A program made the position numbers and the translations under genes. Below, piece by piece: positions 60,744 through 64,000 of a stretch of 64,000 nucleotides of DNA (positions are counted from its first letter, which is position 1; every line of letters starts with the position of its first letter). Source of the stretch: Methanobacterium_C sp963845285 (GTDB taxonomy: Archaea; Methanobacteriota; Methanobacteria; Methanobacteriales; Methanobacteriaceae); assembly GCA_963845285.1 (NCBI GenBank), contig CAWJRO010000022.1:21473-85472 (forward strand). The letters run 5' to 3'. The notes beneath the pieces were generated by a model. The model was not told where the DNA came from, did no database searches, and saw nothing but the letters and a program-made list of their open reading frames with translations.

Positions 60744-62438
60744 TTAAAACTCTTCCATATCGGAAATGTTCATCAACGCTTCAACTGCCTTGGGTTCCAC
60801 ATGAATTCCCGCTTCTCTTATGGCTGCAATTGGATTTAAACCACCGGGGGCAACAATACCTGCCCTGTAAAGTTCAACTTTTGCGTTGTATACAAGTTCA
60901 CTTGGGTTTCCAATTTTAAGGATGGAAAATCCTGCTTCTTTCACATCTTCTAAAACTTCAATGGCTCTGGGACGGGCTATGTAAGGGATCTCCCTTAAAC
61001 TTGCAAGTATCCTCCCTTTCCCATTTAAGGAGTCTAAAACAGATGTCATGTTTTTTGAGATATACACTTCATGGGGGTCTAGAGATGAGCCGCTGTAAGC
61101 TGTAAGCTCAATAAATCGGGGTTCTTTCCCCTCTGTTTCGAGTATTCCTCCGTACTGAGGTATGGCTGGTATGCCATTTTTTGTGAGTATGCCATCTATT
61201 GTTAGGCTGCAAATTGTGGCTATGCCAGTTTTACCAGGTTCAACATCGGGAATTATTTTGAAAAACTTGTTTGTGCAGTAATTTGGTTTGGAAGCCATAA
61301 CACGGTCAAATATTTGGAGGGCATCCTCCAACTCATCGTTTTTTACGTAGGATACATTTGTAATGACCTTACCCTTTTGAGTTTCAAGGTTAAAATCAAC
61401 GTTGTATATGAGGTTCCATGCTTTTGAAAGCAGAAACTTTACCTTTTCATCGGTTTCAAAATATGATGTTTTTAGTAAATGTTTAGGTGATGTTGTGCTT
61501 TTCATTTCGCTGAATTCTGCCGTATTTTCTGCAAGTTTGATGTCAACATTAAATCCTGCTTCATTTGCAGCGCATAATGGTGATATTCCTCCTATAACTG
61601 CTATGCCCACCATATTATCATCTACAGGAATTCCGAGTACTGACTCTCCGTCTTCACCAATCTTGAGAAGCCCGAATATTCCTATTTTCTCAAGATCCTT
61701 GAATATTTCCATGGCCTGAGTCTTTGCACTTGCAGGGATGATCCTGAAGTTTGCAGGGATGAGCCCGTTTCCTTCATCAATAACCTGGAGCACAGATGTC
61801 ATTTCCCGGTCTGTAAATGCTTCAAGTGGTGTCATTGAGGTCTTTTTGTAGGCTATGAGTTCAGTGAACCTTACAGGCACATGGTCCTCAACTTTAACAA
61901 CTCCCCCATACTGTGGGATAACCGGTATTCCCTGATTCAGGAGCATCCCATCTATTGTTGTTCCGCAGACTGTTTCAACCTTTATTTTGTTGTTTCCGTC
62001 TTTAGTGGGATATGTATTTGTATAGGGACTCACAGCGATCCCCATTTCGAAGACTTTTTCTATAATATCCATTACCTTTTTACTGTATGTGAAGGTGGAA
62101 TTGTTCACAACAACAGTTCCTTTGCATTTTGAAGGGTCAAGGGTTGTTTGATAGATCATATCTTCAAATTTGGAGAAAATAAAATCGACTTGATCGTAAA
62201 TTAGGCCTTTTTCCAGTTCATTAAGTCCTTTTTCGGTTATTTGACGCCCTGCATATCCTATACGTTCTGTGAATCCTTTTTCATCCAGAATACGCATATG
62301 ATATCTCACAGCCCTTTCCCCAAGGTTGTATCCTTTCTTTTTCAGTTCTTCTGCAATGGTTTTGGCTCCTAGAACCCCTTCCTTATCTTCCAGGATCCTA
62401 AGGATTTCCATCATTTTACGATCGGTATCTTGTGGCAT
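60744..62438 (-). CDS. nrpR: Global nitrogen regulator NrpR
   Basis: The 564-residue euryarchaeal repressor has an N-terminal winged helix (about residues 5-70, AKTIAEELKKKGYNLGERAVRYHMRIL) and two tandem NrpR domains (about 85-310 and 330-555) that bind 2-oxoglutarate. It represses nitrogen-assimilation genes under ammonia sufficiency by binding GGAAN6TTCC. A perfect copy of that operator lies upstream of glnA at 63965, the adjacent gene. Two-domain length is the full-size form. The ATG follows GGTGAATAA. Confidence 0.93.
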   Translation of the reverse strand: MPQDTDRKMMEILRILEDKEGVLGAKTIAEELKKKGYNLGERAVRYHMRILDEKGFTERIGYAGRQITEKGLNELEKGLIYDQVDFIFSKFEDMIYQTTLDPSKCKGTVVVNNSTFTYSKKVMDIIEKVFEMGIAVSPYTNTYPTKDGNNKIKVETVCGTTIDGMLLNQGIPVIPQYGGVVKVEDHVPVRFTELIAYKKTSMTPLEAFTDREMTSVLQVIDEGNGLIPANFRIIPASAKTQAMEIFKDLEKIGIFGLLKIGEDGESVLGIPVDDNMVGIAVIGGISPLCAANEAGFNVDIKLAENTAEFSEMKSTTSPKHLLKTSYFETDEKVKFLLSKAWNLIYNVDFNLETQKGKVITNVSYVKNDELEDALQIFDRVMASKPNYCTNKFFKIIPDVEPGKTGIATICSLTIDGILTKNGIPAIPQYGGILETEGKEPRFIELTAYSGSSLDPHEVYISKNMTSVLDSLNGKGRILASLREIPYIARPRAIEVLEDVKEAGFSILKIGNPSELVYNAKVELYRAGIVAPGGLNPIAAIREAGIHVEPKAVEALMNISDMEEF

Positions 62439-62600
62439 TTATTCACCGTTATTAAGTTGATTAAAGTTAAATAATTAATTTTATAATTGTTTATCTTTTA
62501 ACTCTTTTATTTGGTTATTTTAAATACCTTTTTAATACGTAGATAAATTTTGATAAATAATTAATACAGGGATAAAATAAAAAAAGAAAAGTTTTGGAGA

Positions 62601-63929
62601 TTAAATCTCCAGATATCTGTCTAATTCATATGGGAATACTTGTATTTTGTAATCGTCCCATTCAGCGCGTTTAAGGGCCATGAACTGCTTGTATACATGG
62701 TCGCCCAGAGATGCTTTAACAATTTCATCATCTTCAAGAGCGTGGTATGCTTCCCATAGACTGGATGGTAAAACATCTATTTCATGTTTAGCAAGTCCTT
62801 CAGCGTCTAATTTGAAGACGTCAAGTTCTGTTGCTTCACCTGGGTCTATTTTGTTTTCGATACCGTCCATTCCTGCTTCTAATAATGCTGCAAATGCAAG
62901 GTAGGGGTTGCATGATGGGTCTGGGCATCTGAATTCTACCCTTGTACCGTTACCTCTGCTTGCCGGGATCCTGACAAGTGTTGACCTGTTTTTAAGACCG
63001 TAAGCTATGTAACATGGTGCTTCGTATCCTGGGACAAGCCTCTTGTAGGAGTTGACTGTAGGTGCAACAATTGCTGCAAGTGCTTTTGAGTGTTTTAATA
63101 AACCGCCTATGAAATATCTTGCTTCCTGGGAAAGTTCGTCTTTACCATTAGGGTCGTAAAAAGCGTTTTTACCGTCTTTAAAGAGGCTCTGGTGGCAGTG
63201 CATTCCACTTCCGTTAACACCGAAGAATGGTTTTGGCATGAAGGTTACCATGTAACCCATGTTATCAACGATAGCTTTTGTGGCCTGTTTGAAGGTTATA
63301 ACAGCGTCTGCTGTTCTTAATGCGTCGTCAAATTTGAAGTCTATCTCGTGTTGACCTGGACCAACCTCGTGATGGCTCACTTCCACATCAAAGTTGAGTT
63401 CTTCGAGTCCTAAGACAAGTTCCCTTCTGACGTCTGTTCCCTGATCAACTGGTTCAACATCGAAGTAAATTCCTTCATCGTGTGGTACAATGTTTCCAGA
63501 TTCGTCTTCTCCTACTATGAAGAATTCTGGTTCTGGGCCTACGTTGAACTCGTATCCTTTTTCTTCTGCTTTTGCGAGTGCTTTTTTAAGTATGTGCCGT
63601 GGGTCTCCCTCAAATGGGGTCATGTCTGGCCAGTAAATGTCGCAGATGAACCTGCAAACACCCTTTTCCTCTGGTCTCCATGGTAAAGTTGAGAATGTGT
63701 CAGGATCCGGTTTTATTATTAAATCACTTTCGTTGATGTCAACGAATCCTTCTATTGAGGAACCGTCAAATAATAAACCTTCTTTTATTATATCCTCAAT
63801 ATCTTCTGGCTTTGCCAGGGGGACTGCCATATTTTTTGGAGTTCCGTGTATGTCCACAAATTGTAGCCTTACAAACTTTATGCCACATGAATCGATCTTT
63901 TTAACAATATCTCCTATTTTATCTTGCAA
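62601..63929 (-). CDS. glnA: Glutamine synthetase type I
   Basis: The 442-residue enzyme makes glutamine from glutamate and ammonium, the central nitrogen-assimilation step. The catalytic landmarks are present: FVDIHG near residue 25, GPEPEFFIV near 125, the ATP-binding region KPFFGVNGSGMHCHQSLF near 225 and the RxGxG-like NRSTLVRIPASRGNGTRVEFRCPD near 305. The start is a TTG at 63927-63929 with a strong GGAGGT. Transcription is controlled by the NrpR operator at 63965-63978, downstream of TATA box TTTATATA (63988-63995 on the - strand). Confidence 0.97.
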   Translation of the reverse strand: MQDKIGDIVKKIDSCGIKFVRLQFVDIHGTPKNMAVPLAKPEDIEDIIKEGLLFDGSSIEGFVDINESDLIIKPDPDTFSTLPWRPEEKGVCRFICDIYWPDMTPFEGDPRHILKKALAKAEEKGYEFNVGPEPEFFIVGEDESGNIVPHDEGIYFDVEPVDQGTDVRRELVLGLEELNFDVEVSHHEVGPGQHEIDFKFDDALRTADAVITFKQATKAIVDNMGYMVTFMPKPFFGVNGSGMHCHQSLFKDGKNAFYDPNGKDELSQEARYFIGGLLKHSKALAAIVAPTVNSYKRLVPGYEAPCYIAYGLKNRSTLVRIPASRGNGTRVEFRCPDPSCNPYLAFAALLEAGMDGIENKIDPGEATELDVFKLDAEGLAKHEIDVLPSSLWEAYHALEDDEIVKASLGDHVYKQFMALKRAEWDDYKIQVFPYELDRYLEI

Positions 63930-63964
63930 ATTAATACCTCCATGAAATCCATGAACTTTATACC

Positions 63965-63978
63965 GGAAAGAAGTTTCC
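63965..63978 (-). promoter_or_regulatory. NrpR operator of glnA
   Basis: GGAA-AGAAGT-TTCC is an exact match to the established NrpR consensus GGAAN6TTCC. It lies between the TATA box at 63988-63995 and the glnA start, in position to block transcription initiation. Confidence 0.88.
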
Positions 63979-64000
63979 TTTTAATGCTATATAAATGTTT

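Overview
The window is from a mesophilic, AT-rich, hydrogenotrophic methanogen of the Methanobacteriales, most likely Methanobacterium or a close relative. The evidence is a tungsten-type formylmethanofuran dehydrogenase operon (fwd), the archaeal PolD large subunit, Sec61-beta, NrpR, class I lysyl-tRNA synthetase, DUF2097 and DUF5518 proteins, TATA-type promoters, and frequent GGTG/GGAGG ribosome-binding sites with GTG and TTG starts. This is inference from gene families; no rRNA, tRNA or CRISPR array was seen.

Layout. 1-5 kb: small membrane proteins (three DUF5518 genes and a tandem pair of internally triplicated membrane proteins) and the small subunit of phosphomevalonate dehydratase. 5-24 kb: housekeeping genes: purB, the Sec61-beta gene, an insertion sequence with an 8-bp target duplication, polD large subunit, nrdD, a lipoprotein, a UGSC-type redox protein (CGSC here) with a large partner, lysS, thiC, a PfkB sugar or nucleoside kinase, a LysR/ModE-like regulator and hxlB. 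24-31 kb: molybdopterin genes (fdhD, moaA, mobB, moeA) mixed with decayed remnants of an NAD-type formate dehydrogenase or hydrogenase: a nuoE-like gene interrupted by an in-frame TAG, a ferredoxin scrap, and a NuoG/FdhA-like scrap. 31-38 kb: an HTH-ferredoxin gene followed by fwdFGDBAC and two DUF2097 genes. 38-46 kb: a tungstate-type transporter (wtpABC, with wtpC frameshifted inside its P-loop) facing a molybdate-type transporter (modABC), separated by an IS1182-family element. 46-49 kb: a radical SAM/SPASM protein coupled to a small 'NSSS' protein, and xdhC. 50-60 kb: a metal-oxyanion or metal-chelate island: FecCD-type ABC transporter, two methyltransferases, a ribbon-helix-helix regulator, two intact and one broken FmdE-family genes, a DUF364 protein, a polyferredoxin paralogous to FwdF, a ferredoxin and a molbindin. 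60-64 kb: trmO, nrpR and glnA with a canonical NrpR operator.

How it fits together. The 24-64 kb half is mostly concerned with molybdenum and tungsten: import, pterin cofactor synthesis, insertion, and use in formylmethanofuran dehydrogenase. A 24-bp palindromic site with strict 7-10-7 geometry (CGATATG-N10-CATNTCG), whose spacer contains the TATA element, recurs upstream of wtpA, modA, the FecCD/methyltransferase operon (two copies) and the small ferredoxin gene. A weaker copy lies upstream of xdhC. This suggests one regulon that includes the uncharacterised island.

The window also carries eight MITE-like 104-109-bp elements whose ends match the terminal inverted repeats of the IS1182-family element. 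Several have 5-bp target duplications. A second, unrelated small inverted-repeat element occurs twice. Several genes carry single-base frameshifts; whether these are real or sequence errors cannot be decided from this window alone.
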